The translations under genes were made by a program, and so were the position numbers. DNA of 64,000 nucleotides from contig JAEWGO010000022.1 of the NCBI GenBank assembly GCA_023388255.1, positions 1 to 64,000 on the forward strand, written 5' to 3'. Under the pieces are notes generated by a model that made no database searches, had not been told where the DNA came from, and worked only from the letters and a program-made list of their open reading frames with translations. The stretch is from Pseudomonadota bacterium (GTDB lineage Bacteria > Pseudomonadota > Gammaproteobacteria > Xanthomonadales > Rhodanobacteraceae). Shown in pieces: positions 27,307 to 36,376 of this stretch; positions within the stretch are counted from its first letter, which is position 1, and the number at the start of each line of letters is the position of its first letter.

Positions 27307-28224
27307 ATGCACATGCTACGGATCTGCGACATCGGCCTTGCGCAAGATACTTCCCACGCCTTGCATTCGATGCTGAAAATCCTTGACGGACGTGCGGCCG
27401 CATCGTTGCGTTCGGCCCCGATCGACGCCGCGGATGTACTGATCGCCCGTCCCGGCAGCCGGCCCGATTTGATTGCCGACTGGAACGCCCGGGGGCGACC
27501 GGTCGTATTGCTCGTTGACGACAGCTCGGAACTACCGGTATCGCCATTCGTGCTGCGCCATCCACTCCGCGTGATGCCCTTGCTCGGCGTGCTCGACCAG
27601 ATCGCCGAGCAGTGGTCCACTCATACGAAACAAATCCACGAGCCCGGCGCGAACTGGACGGCGGCGGAATCGATCCGCTCGCTGACCGAAGGTGGAGCGG
27701 GAGGCTGGCATGTTGCACGCACCTCCAGCAGCCATGAGGTCTGGGCCCACGACGGACACGCTCACGCCGCGGCCGCCCTCTTCGACCGCCTGCGCGGCAG
27801 CGCACTGCCGATGAGCCGCTTCTCTCCGGCGACCAGCGCGCCGCCCGCGGGGCTCGCGCACATTTCGCTGCAAGACCTGGGCTGGTTCATCGGTCTTCAC
27901 GGACCCGCCGGCCTCGCTCCGTGGCTGTCGCGCGATGTGAGCTATTCGTTGCGACGCTGGCCGGATTTCGGACGCCTCGGCGCCTCGCCGGAAATGATCG
28001 AACTGTCCGCGATCGCAGCATCGCAGGCGCGTACGCCAGCGGAACTGGTCGACTTGTCGCGCTGCGCCGCGGACGTCGTCCTGCGCTTCCTGACGGCTGC
28101 TTCACTGGCCGGTTTGCTGGCCGCACGCCAACCCGCGTCAACACCCGCCAGTACGCCGCGGCAGGGAGGCGCGTGGACGCGTCTGGTCGGCGACCTGCGC
28201 CGTCATCTGGGGCTGTTCACATGA
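27307..28224 (+). CDS. Unrecognised first gene of the GTPase/roadblock module
   Basis: A 305-residue soluble protein. The first 100 residues alternate strands and helices (ADVLIARPGSRPD, RPVVLLVDDSSELP) like a receiver fold but lack a convincing phospho-Asp site. Residues about 195-290 contain LRRWPDFGRLGASPEMIELS and a helical C-terminal segment, a pattern seen in small adaptor proteins with winged-helix-like domains. The stop overlaps the next ATG (ATGA), so it is coupled to the GTPase. I do not recognise the family. It could be the input or adaptor part of the module. Confidence 0.75.
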   Translation: MHMLRICDIGLAQDTSHALHSMLKILDGRAAASLRSAPIDAADVLIARPGSRPDLIADWNARGRPVVLLVDDSSELPVSPFVLRHPLRVMPLLGVLDQIAEQWSTHTKQIHEPGANWTAAESIRSLTEGGAGGWHVARTSSSHEVWAHDGHAHAAAALFDRLRGSALPMSRFSPATSAPPAGLAHISLQDLGWFIGLHGPAGLAPWLSRDVSYSLRRWPDFGRLGASPEMIELSAIAASQARTPAELVDLSRCAADVVLRFLTAASLAGLLAARQPASTPASTPRQGGAWTRLVGDLRRHLGLFT

Positions 28225-28784
28225 CGAGTGCCGAGGACGCCGAATTCAAGATCATCTTCACCGGCCCGATGGGTGCCGGCAAGACAACGGCGATCGCGGC
28301 GATCAGCGAGGTCGAACCGGTCCGGACCGAAGTCGACAACAGCGATCGAGACAGCCATGGCAAGGAACTGACGACAGTCGGCTTCGACTTCGGTCGCATC
28401 ACTTTGCCCGGCGGTCATTGCGTCCGCCTCTATGGAACGCCCGGGCAAGCGCGCTTCCGCTTCATGTGGAACATCCTCGGACGCGGCGCCGCCGGGGCGA
28501 TCATTCTCCTCGATGCAACTCGCGCCGATGCGCTGGAGCAACTCGACCTGTTCGTCGACGCCTTCGTTCCACTGCTGCCGCCCGGCGCAATCGTCATCGG
28601 CATCGGACGCTGCGAGGAACCGGGCGCACTCGGCAGCGATGCATTCGCGGCGCGTCTGGAAGCGCGCGACATCCTCGCGCCGGTGCTGACGATCGATGCG
28701 CGCAAGCCGCATGACGTGCGCATGCTCGTGCATACGCTGACCTGCATCCTCGAATCCCGAGCACCTCTTGGAGCCTGCGCATGA
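28221..28784 (+). CDS. MglA-like small GTPase
   Basis: A 187-residue Ras-like GTPase of the bacterial MglA-related group. The P-loop GPMGAGKTT lies at residues 15-23, a switch region around KELTTVGFDFG at about 50, and the G3 segment is LYGTPGQARF. The G4 NKxD motif is not seen; the place is taken by GIGRCEEPG, so guanine specificity is uncertain. ATG 28221 overlaps the preceding stop, and its own stop overlaps the next start. In Myxococcus MglA acts with the roadblock protein MglB as its GTPase-activating partner; the two roadblock genes that follow suggest an analogous switch here. Confidence 0.87.
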   Translation: MTSAEDAEFKIIFTGPMGAGKTTAIAAISEVEPVRTEVDNSDRDSHGKELTTVGFDFGRITLPGGHCVRLYGTPGQARFRFMWNILGRGAAGAIILLDATRADALEQLDLFVDAFVPLLPPGAIVIGIGRCEEPGALGSDAFAARLEARDILAPVLTIDARKPHDVRMLVHTLTCILESRAPLGACA

Positions 28785-29176
28785 GCCGCAAGTCCAACAG
28801 CCGTATTCCGCGTGAAGCGGCCCGCAACGTGATGGAAAGCTATCGCGATGTGCTCGGCGTGCAATGTGCCGTCCTGTTCTCGGCCGATGGCTTCGAACTG
28901 GCGTCCTACGCCGCCGATGAAGCGGCCTCGGCCCGGCTAGCCGCGATCGGCAGTTCCCTCGCGGCACTCGGCAGCGCGATTTCTTCGGAAGCGGGACTTG
29001 ATGAATGCGAACGCACCACGATCGAGAGCAAGGGCGGCACCGTCACGATCATGCGCATCGGCGACGACGGCGCCATGTCGCTCGCTGTCGTGGCCGGACG
29101 CAACGCCGTGCTAGGCCAACTGCTTTGGGCGACCAGGCGTTGCTGCCAGGCATTGCTCGAACAGATGAATACCTGA
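28781..29176 (+). CDS. Roadblock/LC7-domain protein (first copy)
   Basis: A 131-residue protein with the roadblock fold: an N-terminal helix, GVQCAVLFSADGFELASY, a central helix, and GGTVTIMRIGDDGAMSLAVVAG. It is coupled by a 4-base overlap to the MglA-like GTPase and is the natural candidate for its GAP or localisation partner. ATG 28781 is the only good start. It differs from the second roadblock gene in sequence, so the two may form a heterodimer. Confidence 0.85.
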   Translation: MSRKSNSRIPREAARNVMESYRDVLGVQCAVLFSADGFELASYAADEAASARLAAIGSSLAALGSAISSEAGLDECERTTIESKGGTVTIMRIGDDGAMSLAVVAGRNAVLGQLLWATRRCCQALLEQMNT

Positions 29177-29243
29177 CCCTGCGGATTGGACGAGGCACCG
29201 TCCGCAGTCCCGAACCTCGATGTCTCACAAAAGGAATACGCTC

Positions 29244-29603
29244 ATGGCAAACATCAACGAATGTCTCGCGAAAATGCTCGAAATCGACGGCGCGATGTGC
29301 ACCGCGATCGTGGATGCCAACAGCGGCATGCTGCTTGGCAAGGCCGGTACGGGTCTCGATCTGGACCTCGCCGCAGGTGGCAACACGGAAGTGGTGCGCG
29401 CAAAGATGAAGACGATGAAGGCGCTTGGTCTCAACGATGCGATCGAGGACATCCTGATCACCCTTGGCAAGCAATATCACATCATTCGCCCGGTCGCGGC
29501 CAAGCCCGGACTCTTCATCTATCTCGTATTGGACAAGAACCGCGCCAATCTGGCGCTCGCGCGGCGCGCCGCAATGGATGCCGAGCAGGCGCTCCAGTTC
29601 TGA
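29244..29603 (+). CDS. Roadblock/LC7-like protein (second copy)
   Basis: A 119-residue protein with the same small alpha/beta layout: AMCTAIVDANSGMLLGKA, a central helix and DILITLGKQYHIIRP followed by GLFIYLVLDKNRANLALA. AAAGGAA precedes ATG 29244, which lies 67 bp after the first roadblock gene, so it may be translated at a different level. It is the last gene before the convergent mscS. Together with the two preceding genes it completes a four-gene module. Confidence 0.8.
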   Translation: MANINECLAKMLEIDGAMCTAIVDANSGMLLGKAGTGLDLDLAAGGNTEVVRAKMKTMKALGLNDAIEDILITLGKQYHIIRPVAAKPGLFIYLVLDKNRANLALARRAAMDAEQALQF

Positions 29604-29677
29604 AGCCCCGCCTGCGCCGGCTCGTTCGTTGGGGTTGCCCGACCGGGTAACTCCGATGACCTGCGGCGGGTCACTCC

Positions 29678-30571
29678 TCAAGCCGCGGCTTCGGGTGGCG
29701 GCGCGCTTTCCCCGCTGTCCGCAGGCACGCCTGTTCCGGGCGACGCATGCACGGTCACCTCCCGCTGCGGAAACGGAATGCTGATGCCTTCGGCGTCGAA
29801 GCGTTCCTTGATCGCGCGCAACAACGTGGTCTGCACGGCCCAGGCGTCGCCGGTTTTAGCCCACGGCCGGATCGCCAGGTTCACGCTCGAATCGGCCAGT
29901 TGCAGCACGGCGACGTCGGCCGCCGGCTCGGCCAACACGCGCGCGTCCGCGGCGAGCAGTTCGCGCACGACCGCGATCGCCTTGCCGATGTCGTCGCCAT
30001 AGCCGATGCCGACAACGAGGTCGATGCGCCGCGTGCCGCGCGCACTGTAGTTCACGATCGCGTCGCCGGCGACCTTGCCGTTCGGCAGCACGACCTCTCG
30101 GTTGTCCGAAGTGAGCAGGCGCGTATGCATCAGGCTGACGTCCTGCACGGTGCCGGCGACGCCGGCCACCTCGACGTACTGGCCGACGCGGAATGGCCGG
30201 AACACCATCAGCAGCACGCCCGCGGCCAGATGCGACAGCGAACCCTGCAAGGCGAGGCCGATAGCGAGGCCGGCGGCGCCGAGCGCGGCCAGCAGCGACG
30301 CGGTCGGCACGCCGATGCGATCGAGCGCGCCGGTGACGACCACCGCGAGCAGCAGCACGAGCACGAGGTTGCCGAGGAAATTACCGAGCAGCGGATCGGC
30401 GCCGGCGCGCGTCACCACACGTTGCACCGCTGCGGCGACGCGGCGCGCGAGCCACCAGCCGATCAGCAGGATCAGCAGCGCGACCAACAGCCGCCCACCC
30501 CAGCCGACCAGCATGTCGGCGAACGCGCGGTTGTCCAGCGATGCGTAGAATTCGCGCAGGCGGTCGGTCAT
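29678..30571 (-). CDS. mscS: MscS-family mechanosensitive channel
   Basis: A 297-residue inner-membrane channel that releases solutes on osmotic downshock. Three membrane helices occupy about residues 15-110. The pore helix is recognisable by AALGAAGLAIGLALQGSLS, and the cytoplasmic beta domain contains VQDVSLMHTRLLT and VVLPNGKVAGDAIVNYS. It is of the short, canonical MscS length. ATG 30571 begins MTDRLREF. A Pro/Ala/Glu-rich tail ends the protein. Confidence 0.92.
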   Translation of the reverse strand: MTDRLREFYASLDNRAFADMLVGWGGRLLVALLILLIGWWLARRVAAAVQRVVTRAGADPLLGNFLGNLVLVLLLAVVVTGALDRIGVPTASLLAALGAAGLAIGLALQGSLSHLAAGVLLMVFRPFRVGQYVEVAGVAGTVQDVSLMHTRLLTSDNREVVLPNGKVAGDAIVNYSARGTRRIDLVVGIGYGDDIGKAIAVVRELLAADARVLAEPAADVAVLQLADSSVNLAIRPWAKTGDAWAVQTTLLRAIKERFDAEGISIPFPQREVTVHASPGTGVPADSGESAPPPEAAA

Positions 30572-30675
30572 TGCGCATCCTCGATCAACGAATCGGCATA
30601 GGCTACCAATCCCGCCAGCCCGCGAATACGTCGCTCGTTTGCGTCGCGCGACGAATCCGTCCAAGGAGAGTTCCG

Positions 30676-31308
30676 ATGTACGTGCTGTATTACTCGCCCG
30701 GCACCGCCAGCATGGCCGTGCACCAGACCTTGATCGAAACCGCAGCGGCGCACGAATTGCGCGAGATCGATTTCGATGCGCGCGAGCAGAAGAGCGCCGA
30801 CTACCTGCGCCTGAATCCGAATGGCATGGTGCCGACGCTGATCGTCGACGGCGCGCCGATCTACGAATGCGCGGCGCTGTTGCTGCTGCTCACGGAACGC
30901 CATCCGGAAGCCGACCTCGCGCCGCAGCCCGGAACGCCGCCTCGCGCGACCTTCCTGCAATGGATCGCGCATTTTGCGAACACGCTGCAGCCGGCGTTCC
31001 GCCAATGGTTCTACCCGCAGGATTTCGCGCCGATCGAGTACGAAAAGGAATCGAAGGAGTTCGCGCGCCGGCGCATCGAGGCGGTGTGGACCAGGCTCGA
31101 TGCGCATCTCTGCGCACATGGCCCATACGTGCTGGCCGACCGCTTCAGCGCGGCCGACATCTACGCGACGATGCTGATGCGCTGGTCGCGCAACATGCCC
31201 CGCCCTGCGACCACATGGCCGGCGCTCGACACGCTGGCGCAGCGCGTGAAGGCGCGCGCGAGCTGGAAGCGGTTGTACGAAACCGAAGGCTTGACCGAAT
31301 GGGCGTAG
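30676..31308 (+). CDS. Glutathione S-transferase
   Basis: A 210-residue cytosolic GST. The N-terminal thioredoxin-like domain (about 1-80) has YYSPGTASMAVHQTL and the cis-Pro motif GMVPTLIVDG, then ECAALLLLL for glutathione contact. The helical C-terminal domain has LADRFSAADIYATMLMRW. A catalytic Tyr or Ser is not assigned with certainty. GGAGAG precedes ATG 30676. The electrophilic substrate is unknown. Confidence 0.88.
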   Translation: MYVLYYSPGTASMAVHQTLIETAAAHELREIDFDAREQKSADYLRLNPNGMVPTLIVDGAPIYECAALLLLLTERHPEADLAPQPGTPPRATFLQWIAHFANTLQPAFRQWFYPQDFAPIEYEKESKEFARRRIEAVWTRLDAHLCAHGPYVLADRFSAADIYATMLMRWSRNMPRPATTWPALDTLAQRVKARASWKRLYETEGLTEWA

Positions 31309-31330
31309 CGCGAATCCGCCGCGGCCTCGA

Positions 31331-32230
31331 CTACAGCGCAGCGCAGACGCGATTTCGGCCGCCCTGCTTGGCGCGATAGAGCTGCTCGTCCGCCGCGCGT
31401 AGCAACTCGGCCACGCTGGTCATACCGACGCTCCATGCGGCCACGCCGATGCTCACGCTGACACCGCGCGCGCCCGCCTGCTCCTGCAGTTCGAGCGCCG
31501 CGATCGCCGCGCACAATTGCTGCGCGAATGCGGTTGCGGCGTCGAGCTCCTGCTCAGGCAACGCGATAGCGAATTCCTCGCCGCCTATGCGCGCGAGGAT
31601 GAAATCCTCCCGCACCTCATGGATCAGCGTGGACGCCACCTGCTTCAGCACGACATCGCCGGCCAGATGGCCGTGGCGATCGTTGATGGACTTGAAATGA
31701 TCGAGGTCGATGATCAGCAGCGCGAGCGGGCGCCGGTGGCTGGCGGTGCGCGCCAGCTCGCGTTCGAGCAGTTCGAGGAACTGGCGCCGGTTGTAGATGC
31801 CGGTCAACGGATCGACCGTGGCGAGTTGGTAGATCTCCTCGTGGTAGCGCGCCTCGACCGAGGAACGCTCCATGAACTTCAGCACGCAAGCACCGATCGT
31901 GATGTGGTCGCCATCGCGCAGCTCCGCCTCGATGATCGGCTGATCGTTGACCAGGGTCTTGTTTGTCGAATCCAGATCCTTAACGCGATAGCCTGCGGCG
32001 TCGCGCCACAACCGCGCATGCTGGCGCGACACGCTGCGGTCGACGATCTGGAACTCGCACTCGGGTGCGCGCCCGACCGTCAAGGCCTGCTCGCCGATAT
32101 CGATGCGCTGACCCAGACGCTGCCCCTGCAGCACGACCAGGCACGCCGACGCGGGGCTGCGCTCCTCGTGCTGCGGGCGCGCCGAACGCACCGTGCGTCG
32201 GTGCGTGGTGGTCGAGTTGCGGTCGGGCAT
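31331..32230 (-). CDS. FHA-domain diguanylate cyclase
   Basis: A 299-residue protein. An FHA domain lies at about 40-115, with the phosphothreonine-binding GR, S and H residues all present in VGRAPECEFQIVDRSVSRQH and STNKT. A GGDEF domain follows from about 130 to 295, with DPLTGIYNRRQFL and the active-site loop GGEEF. No RxxD inhibition site is seen five residues before GGEEF. It should make cyclic di-GMP when recruited by a phosphothreonine protein. It is divergent from a Ser/Thr kinase gene 142 bp away, a natural source of that phosphate. Confidence 0.9.
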   Translation of the reverse strand: MPDRNSTTTHRRTVRSARPQHEERSPASACLVVLQGQRLGQRIDIGEQALTVGRAPECEFQIVDRSVSRQHARLWRDAAGYRVKDLDSTNKTLVNDQPIIEAELRDGDHITIGACVLKFMERSSVEARYHEEIYQLATVDPLTGIYNRRQFLELLERELARTASHRRPLALLIIDLDHFKSINDRHGHLAGDVVLKQVASTLIHEVREDFILARIGGEEFAIALPEQELDAATAFAQQLCAAIAALELQEQAGARGVSVSIGVAAWSVGMTSVAELLRAADEQLYRAKQGGRNRVCAAL

Positions 32231-32372
32231 CGCACGATCTTTCTGCAGTCAAGGCCTTCAGTCTACGCGAGTTGCCGTCAGCGGCGAATGCAGGCGGTCA
32301 CTTCCGCGCCGGGCCGCGGCGGCATATAGAATGCGCACGGCGCACGCGGACAAGCGCCACTCAACGCCAACC

Positions 32373-34793
32373 ATGCACAAGCCCGATTTTTCCGCCGACG
32401 ACGCCACCGAGCTGCAGTCCACGCCGGTGGAGGGTGCGTCCGGCGTGGTCCTGAACGACGGGGCGCAGCTCGGACCTTACGTGATCCGCCGCTTGCTCGG
32501 CGAGGGCGGCATGGGTCGCGTCTATCTCGCCGAGCAGATCCGGCCGGTGCGTCGCGAGGTCGCGCTCAAGCTGATCCGCGAACAGGTCGCAGGCCCGCTT
32601 GCGCGCGCCTATTTCGACGTCGAGCGACAGGCGCTTGCGCAAATGCAGCATCCGGCGATCGCGCAAGTGTTCGACGCCGGCACGACCGAGGATGGCCATC
32701 CCTACCTGGTGATGGAAGTCGTCGAAGGACACCCGCTCACGGCGTTCTGCCGCGACGAAAAACTCGACCGCGGCGAACGTCTTTCGCTGTTCACGCGCAT
32801 CTGCAACGGCGTCCAGCACGCACACCAGAAAGGCATCATCCATCGCGACCTGAAACCGGCCAACGTGCTGGTACGCCGGGTCGATGGCGAGGCAATGCCG
32901 AAGATCATCGATTTCGGCATCGCGATCGGCAGCGGCGGCGGCAGCAATGCCCAGATCGCCGCGCAATCGACCGAGCGCGCCGGCACCGCGATTTACATGA
33001 GCCCCGAGCAATCGGGCAGTCGCCAGCGCGATATCGACACGCGCAGCGACGTCTATTCGCTCGGCGTGATGCTGTACGAGGTGCTGACCGACGCGGACGC
33101 GGTCGCATTGACCGGACACGCGCGCCGCTCGACCCGCGCGCCGCACCAGACCCTGCTTGCCGCGATCGACAGCGAGGCCGCCGATCGCACAGCGACGCCC
33201 ACCTCCGCCGCCATGCTGCAGGCAGCACGCCGGCTGCCGACGGAGTTGCGTGCGATCCTGCGCAAAGCGCTCGCCACCGAGCGCGCCGATCGCTACGACT
33301 CCGCAGCGGCGCTGGCCGACGACATCGAGCGTTACCGGGAAAAACGTCCGGTCAAGGCGCTGCCGCAGACACGGCTGTATCTCGTGCGCACGTTCGTTTC
33401 GCGGCATCGGTTGGGGCTGGCGGCAACGACACTGGCGAGTATTGCGTTGCTGGCGGGCATCACGCTTGCCCTGAATGGGCTGGAACGCGCGCGCGCATCC
33501 GCGACGCAGGCGAGGATCGAAGCCACCAAGGCCGCGCAAGTCGCCTCGTTCGTGCGAAGCATGCTGTCCGGCATCGACCCCGAGCGCGCGCGCGGCATGG
33601 ACAACCGCCTCATGCGCACGATCCTCGATTCCGCCGCCGAACGTGCCGGCCGCGAACTGGCGAAGCAGCCGGACGTGCGCTCGGAGATCGAACGCACGAT
33701 CGCGGACAGCTACGCATCGCTCGGCGAGTTCACGATGGCCGATTCACACTACGAGGCCGCGCTCGCCGCTGCCCACGCGGCCAACCTTCCACCCGGAACG
33801 ATCGGCGAGATCACCAGCCAGCGCGCGCTCGGTCTCGCCGGCGCAGAACATGCGCAGGACGCGCTCGCCACCGCCGAGAAATCGCTCGCGTTGGCTTCCT
33901 CACTGCCTGCCGACGATCGCCAGCGGCTGCACATCGAAAGCCGCCTGGCTGCACTCGAGCGCGACGCCGGCAAGCTGGAGCGGGCGCGCGTGCGCTTTGA
34001 GCGGGTGATAGCAATGCAGCGGCGGACATTTGGCGAAGAGGATCCGGACACGCTCGAAAGCCTGCAGGGGCTGGCGATCACCCAATTCGTCGGCGGACAT
34101 TTCGACCAGGCGCGCCCGCTGCTCGAGAACCTCATCGCGAAATACCGGCAGCTGCGCGGCGCGGACGACATGAAGACCATCAGCGCGATGGTCAGCCTGG
34201 CCGTGCTGGACAACGAGCAGGAGCGCTATGCCGACACCGTGAAACTGCTGACCCCGTTGTTGCCGGTGGTCGAACGCGTGTATGGCCCGGATCATCCACG
34301 CACGCTGGTCGTCATCATGAACCTCGGCAGCGCGATGCGCTACGAAAAACACTATGACAAGGCACGCCCGTACTACCTGCGCGCGCTGGAACTGGCGCGC
34401 AAACTGTATGGGCCGACGGCGCCGCGCACCTTGATGGCCGAGGGCAACCTGTCATTGATGCTGCGCGATGCGGGCGATCTCGCCGAGGCCGAACGTCACG
34501 CCCGCTTCGTGGTCGATCATGCTGCGCAAGCGTTCGGCGACAATCCGTATCGCGCCAGCATGTACCGTGGGCTGGCGACCGTGCTGATCCTTGAAGGGCG
34601 CTACGCCGAAGCCGAGAAACAGCTGGATACCGCATGGAACGTGTTCGTCAATGCGAAAGGCTATGGCGCCGATCATCCGCGCGCGCAGGAAGTCGTCGAC
34701 AGCTACATCGACTTGTACACGGCGTGGAAAAAGCCAGAGCGCGCAGCCATCTGGAGTTCGCGCAAACACGTCGCGACCCCGCCAGCGCCGTGA
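32373..34793 (+). CDS. Membrane Ser/Thr protein kinase with TPR sensor region
   Basis: An 806-residue Hanks-type kinase. The cytoplasmic kinase domain is at about 32-310: GEGGMGRVYLAEQ (P-loop), VALKLIRE (Lys), IHRDLKPANVLV (catalytic Asp159) and KIIDFGIA, then YMSPEQ. All catalytic residues are present. One membrane helix (LGLAATTLASIALLAGITLAL) is followed by about 450 residues of tetratricopeptide-like helical repeats, the presumed sensor or docking region outside the membrane. ATG 32373 begins MHKPDFSADD. A TATAGAAT-like -10 box lies about 45 bases upstream. Confidence 0.92.
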   Translation: MHKPDFSADDATELQSTPVEGASGVVLNDGAQLGPYVIRRLLGEGGMGRVYLAEQIRPVRREVALKLIREQVAGPLARAYFDVERQALAQMQHPAIAQVFDAGTTEDGHPYLVMEVVEGHPLTAFCRDEKLDRGERLSLFTRICNGVQHAHQKGIIHRDLKPANVLVRRVDGEAMPKIIDFGIAIGSGGGSNAQIAAQSTERAGTAIYMSPEQSGSRQRDIDTRSDVYSLGVMLYEVLTDADAVALTGHARRSTRAPHQTLLAAIDSEAADRTATPTSAAMLQAARRLPTELRAILRKALATERADRYDSAAALADDIERYREKRPVKALPQTRLYLVRTFVSRHRLGLAATTLASIALLAGITLALNGLERARASATQARIEATKAAQVASFVRSMLSGIDPERARGMDNRLMRTILDSAAERAGRELAKQPDVRSEIERTIADSYASLGEFTMADSHYEAALAAAHAANLPPGTIGEITSQRALGLAGAEHAQDALATAEKSLALASSLPADDRQRLHIESRLAALERDAGKLERARVRFERVIAMQRRTFGEEDPDTLESLQGLAITQFVGGHFDQARPLLENLIAKYRQLRGADDMKTISAMVSLAVLDNEQERYADTVKLLTPLLPVVERVYGPDHPRTLVVIMNLGSAMRYEKHYDKARPYYLRALELARKLYGPTAPRTLMAEGNLSLMLRDAGDLAEAERHARFVVDHAAQAFGDNPYRASMYRGLATVLILEGRYAEAEKQLDTAWNVFVNAKGYGADHPRAQEVVDSYIDLYTAWKKPERAAIWSSRKHVATPPAP

Positions 34794-34795
34794 TC

Positions 34796-34823
34796 GGGAC
34801 GCGCGCCCGCAGGCGCGCGTCCC
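34796..34823. terminator. GC-rich hairpin between the kinase and aqpZ
   Basis: A perfect 12-bp stem (GGGACGCGCGCC at 34796-34807 and its complement at 34812-34823) with a 4-base loop lies between the convergent kinase and aquaporin genes. Neither side has a T-run, so it may pause transcription from both sides or need a factor. Confidence 0.6.
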
Positions 34824-34830
34824 GCGACCG

Positions 34831-35532
34831 TCAACGCGGGTTCGCGTTGCCGAACAACGCGCGATAGACGATGCCGCCGAGTGCACCGCCGATGATCGGC
34901 GCGACCCAGAACAACCACAGTTGCGGCACTGCCGCCGTGCTGGCAAAAAACGCGACAGCGGTCGAACGCGCCGGATTCACCGAGGTGTTGGTGACCGGGA
35001 TGCTGATCAGATGGATCAGAGTCAGCGCGAGGCCGATCGCAATGCCGGCGAATCCGGCCGGTGCGTTGCCGTGGGTTGCGCCCATGATGATGAACACGAA
35101 GAAGAACGTCATCACGATCTCGCAGACCAGCGCGGCCTGCATCGAATAGTGACCCGGCGACAGGTCGCCGAAACCGTTCGAGGCGAACCCGCCGGCGGCG
35201 AAATCCGGCTTGCCGCTGGCGATCAGGTACAACACCGCGCCTGCCGCGAGTCCGCCGAGCACCTGCGCGACGATGTACGGAACCAGGTCCGAGGCCGGAA
35301 AACGCCCACCGGCCACGAGGCCGACCGAGACCGCCGGGTTGAAGTGGCCGCCCGAGATGTGGCCGACCGCATAGACCATCGTCAGCACGGTCAGGCCGAA
35401 CGCCAGCGCGACGCCGACGAATCCGATGCCCAACTCGGGAAACGCGGCCGCCAGTACCGCGCTGCCGCAACCACCGAGGACCAGCCAGAACGTGCCGAAG
35501 AACTCGGCACCGAGACGTTTACCGATCGACAT
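34831..35532 (-). CDS. aqpZ: Aquaporin Z
   Basis: A 233-residue six-helix MIP-family channel for rapid water flux across the inner membrane. Both NPA motifs are present (GGHFNPAVSVG and SVNPARSTA), with the HW-type selectivity residues fitting AqpZ rather than GlpF. No glycerol utilisation gene is nearby. ATG 35532 is the start; the TPxAG-like N-terminal segment is typical. It is convergent with the kinase gene. Confidence 0.93.
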   Translation of the reverse strand: MSIGKRLGAEFFGTFWLVLGGCGSAVLAAAFPELGIGFVGVALAFGLTVLTMVYAVGHISGGHFNPAVSVGLVAGGRFPASDLVPYIVAQVLGGLAAGAVLYLIASGKPDFAAGGFASNGFGDLSPGHYSMQAALVCEIVMTFFFVFIIMGATHGNAPAGFAGIAIGLALTLIHLISIPVTNTSVNPARSTAVAFFASTAAVPQLWLFWVAPIIGGALGGIVYRALFGNANPR

Positions 35533-35673
35533 GAAGCACCTCCCTTGGTTGACCTTCGGACGAAGACCTCACCCGACCGCCTGCGGCGGTCCGCACAGGT
35601 GAAACCATGCTAGCGACATGAAGCGGTGATCACGCCGGTCCCGATGCAACTTTCGGTGACATGCGAGCCTGCG

Positions 35674-36246
35674 TCAGAACGAGCGCACGCGCCGCGGCCG
35701 GATCAGCATGCCCATGCCGACACCGGCCAGCAGCCAACTGCCGAACTGCTCGACGAGGTCGCTGATCAGCAGCGATGTCGGAAAGCCGTACCAGCTCCAT
35801 TGCGACACCGAGATGGACAGCCACGCCGCGATGCCGATTGCGGCCATCGAGAACACGCGTCGGCCGAAGCCGCCCGGCAACTGCATCAGCAGCAGCGCGC
35901 CGAACAACGCAGCGAGCACGTTGGAGACGAATTCGGTCACGAGTTGGCGCGGCGACATCGCCTCGCCGCCATTGGGCTTGTAGATCAGCAGGCCGGACGG
36001 ACCGCTGGCGATCTTCTGCTGCCACGCCTGCTGCTGCTCGGTCGACGGCTTGGCGCCCATGTCGATCCACGGAAACGCATACATGCCAGGTTCGGGCAGG
36101 TTCTCGCCGAACGCGGACAGCACTGCCGGCTCGTTCGGCATCGGCTTCATCGCTTCGCGCTCGAACGGCAGCGCCATGTGCGTGACCGCACCCCAGACGA
36201 ACATCAGGAAACCGCCGAGGATGGCGGCCAGGACGATACGCACCAT
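35674..36246 (-). CDS. Membrane protein of unknown function
   Basis: A 190-residue protein with a hydrophobic start (IVLAAILGGFLMFVWGAVTH), a soluble, Pro- and Glu-rich middle (about 30-105), and three further membrane helices ending in the basic tail RPRRVRSF. GGAG precedes ATG 36246. I do not recognise the family. It lies in a minus-strand row with a GFA-type protein and a peptidase but is separated from them by 130 bp. Confidence 0.7.
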   Translation of the reverse strand: MVRIVLAAILGGFLMFVWGAVTHMALPFEREAMKPMPNEPAVLSAFGENLPEPGMYAFPWIDMGAKPSTEQQQAWQQKIASGPSGLLIYKPNGGEAMSPRQLVTEFVSNVLAALFGALLLMQLPGGFGRRVFSMAAIGIAAWLSISVSQWSWYGFPTSLLISDLVEQFGSWLLAGVGMGMLIRPRRVRSF

Positions 36247-36376
36247 CTCGTTGACTCCGCTTCCGGGCTCGGCCCGCTGTGCCGGCATCATACGCGCGCC
36301 ATTGCGGCATGGGTTCGCGTAGTGCGATGGTCGTCGCGAAATCCCATCGATGTTCCGGTGAACGCGGTCCGGGGCA

